From Methylobacterium sp. AMS5 (GTDB lineage Bacteria; Pseudomonadota; Alphaproteobacteria; Rhizobiales; Beijerinckiaceae): DNA of 64,000 nt. The translations under genes were made by a program, and so were the position numbers. Positions within the stretch are counted from its first letter, which is position 1. Each line of letters starts with the position of its first letter. The stretch covers positions 5,337,501-5,401,500 of the forward strand of contig NZ_CP006992.1 in the NCBI RefSeq assembly GCF_001542815.1, given 5' to 3'. This document shows, piece after piece, positions 63,439 through 64,000 of this stretch. The notes beneath the pieces were generated by a model. The model had not been told where the DNA came from. It searched no databases and saw only the letters and a list, made by a program, of their open reading frames with translations.

Positions 63439-64000
63439 TCACTTGGTCACCGCGACGATCTCGCCATTCTTGAAGCTTGCGAAGATGAAGTCGTCCGGCC
63501 TCAAGGCGTCGTGCTGGCCCGGTGCGAACGGCGCCTCGTAGGTCTTGATCAGTCCGGAATAGGGCGCGACCTTGTAGAAGCCGTCGCGCACCTTCGGCCC
63601 CTCGGTGGCGCCGGCCGCCTGGATCGCCAGGGCGATCAGGTGGGTGGCGTCGTAGGCGTTGGCGATGCCGACGGCGGGGGTGACGTCGGCCATGGACTTG
63701 ATCGCCGGGTACTTCGCCTTGAGCGCGTCGAGTACCGCCTTCGCCTTTGGGCTGTCGTTGCCGGCGAAGGTGAAGGTCTGGACGAAGTGCACCCGCGCCG
63801 CGCCGGGGCCCGCGAGTTCGTCGAAGCGCCCGCCCGCCGGTCCCCAATGGGAGATCACCGGCACGGTCCAGCCCATCCGGTCGAGGGACTTCACCACCTG
63901 GGCCGACGGGCCGACATTGCCGACGAGGAACAATGCGTCGGCCCCGGCCTCGCGCAGCCGGGAGAGCTGCGGGACCATGTCGATGTCGTTGGCCTCGTAC
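63439..64000 (-). CDS. ABC transporter substrate-binding protein (partial, C-terminal part)
   Basis: The gene runs off the window's right edge; only the C-terminal 187 or so residues are visible. They carry a LivK/AmiC-like periplasmic binding fold: ADALFLVGNVGPSAQVVKSL, the hinge RVHFVQTFTFAG, and NAYDATHLIALAIQAAGA, ending FKNGEIVAVTK. It is the first visible gene of the transporter operon on the minus strand. The ligand cannot be told from this half. Confidence 0.88.
   Translation of the reverse strand, partial: YEANDIDMVPQLSRLREAGADALFLVGNVGPSAQVVKSLDRMGWTVPVISHWGPAGGRFDELAGPGAARVHFVQTFTFAGNDSPKAKAVLDALKAKYPAIKSMADVTPAVGIANAYDATHLIALAIQAAGATEGPKVRDGFYKVAPYSGLIKTYEAPFAPGQHDALRPDDFIFASFKNGEIVAVTK

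Overview
The window is GC-rich DNA from an aerobic anoxygenic phototrophic alphaproteobacterium of the Hyphomicrobiales. It is most likely a Methylobacterium/Methylorubrum species. The reasons are a contiguous bacteriochlorophyll/reaction-centre cluster with the oxygen-dependent cyclase acsF and an ALA-synthase hemA, the pair ppaA-ppsR, CtrA-type boxes, NdvA, and a family of two-hairpin intergenic repeats I associate with Methylobacterium. The species call is inference; no rRNA is present.

Layout. 0-3.6 kb: clpS-clpA and a small membrane protein. 3.6-19.2 kb, minus strand: one tightly packed operon read bchF-bchN-bchB-bchH-bchL-bchM-lhaA-puhA-puhB-puhC-bciE-acsF-puhE-hemA, with many ATGA/GTGA overlaps. 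19.2-26.3 kb, plus strand: ppaA (B12-binding antirepressor), ppsR (PAS/HTH repressor), then bchG, a PucC-family transporter, bchP, tspO and a small membrane protein. The bchF and bchG promoters share one design, a TTGACA -35 box inside a PpsR palindrome. Together these two blocks make bacteriochlorophyll from succinyl-CoA and glycine and assemble the reaction centre under redox/light control.

26.3-34.3 kb: a tri-haem cytochrome c, gnd-pgl (pentose phosphate pathway), a Pro/Ala-rich membrane protein, the glucan exporter ndvA, and flagellar stator genes motA-motB. 34.3-42.3 kb: a CAP-domain protein, a large MscS-type channel, an HNH endonuclease, a small secreted protein and three Omp25/31-type porins, two of them tandem paralogues with CtrA-like boxes. 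42.3-49.8 kb: the envelope/housekeeping block pal-cpoB-tilS-ftsH, then glmM, interrupted by a TauE-type exporter.

49.8-57.3 kb is accessory in character. It holds an Hpt protein and a single-domain response regulator around a perfect CtrA box, a divergent WcbI/GSCFA pair, hemC, tRNA-Lys, an orphan KOW (NusG-like) protein, an AT-rich patch, an RTX calcium-binding protein, and several copies of an 80-bp repeat with inverted-repeat ends. 57.3-64.0 kb: a Tat-exported gamma-glutamyltransferase, a PuuE-like deacetylase-fold protein and a branched-chain-type ABC transporter in which LivM, LivG and LivF are fused in one polypeptide. The window ends inside its binding protein.
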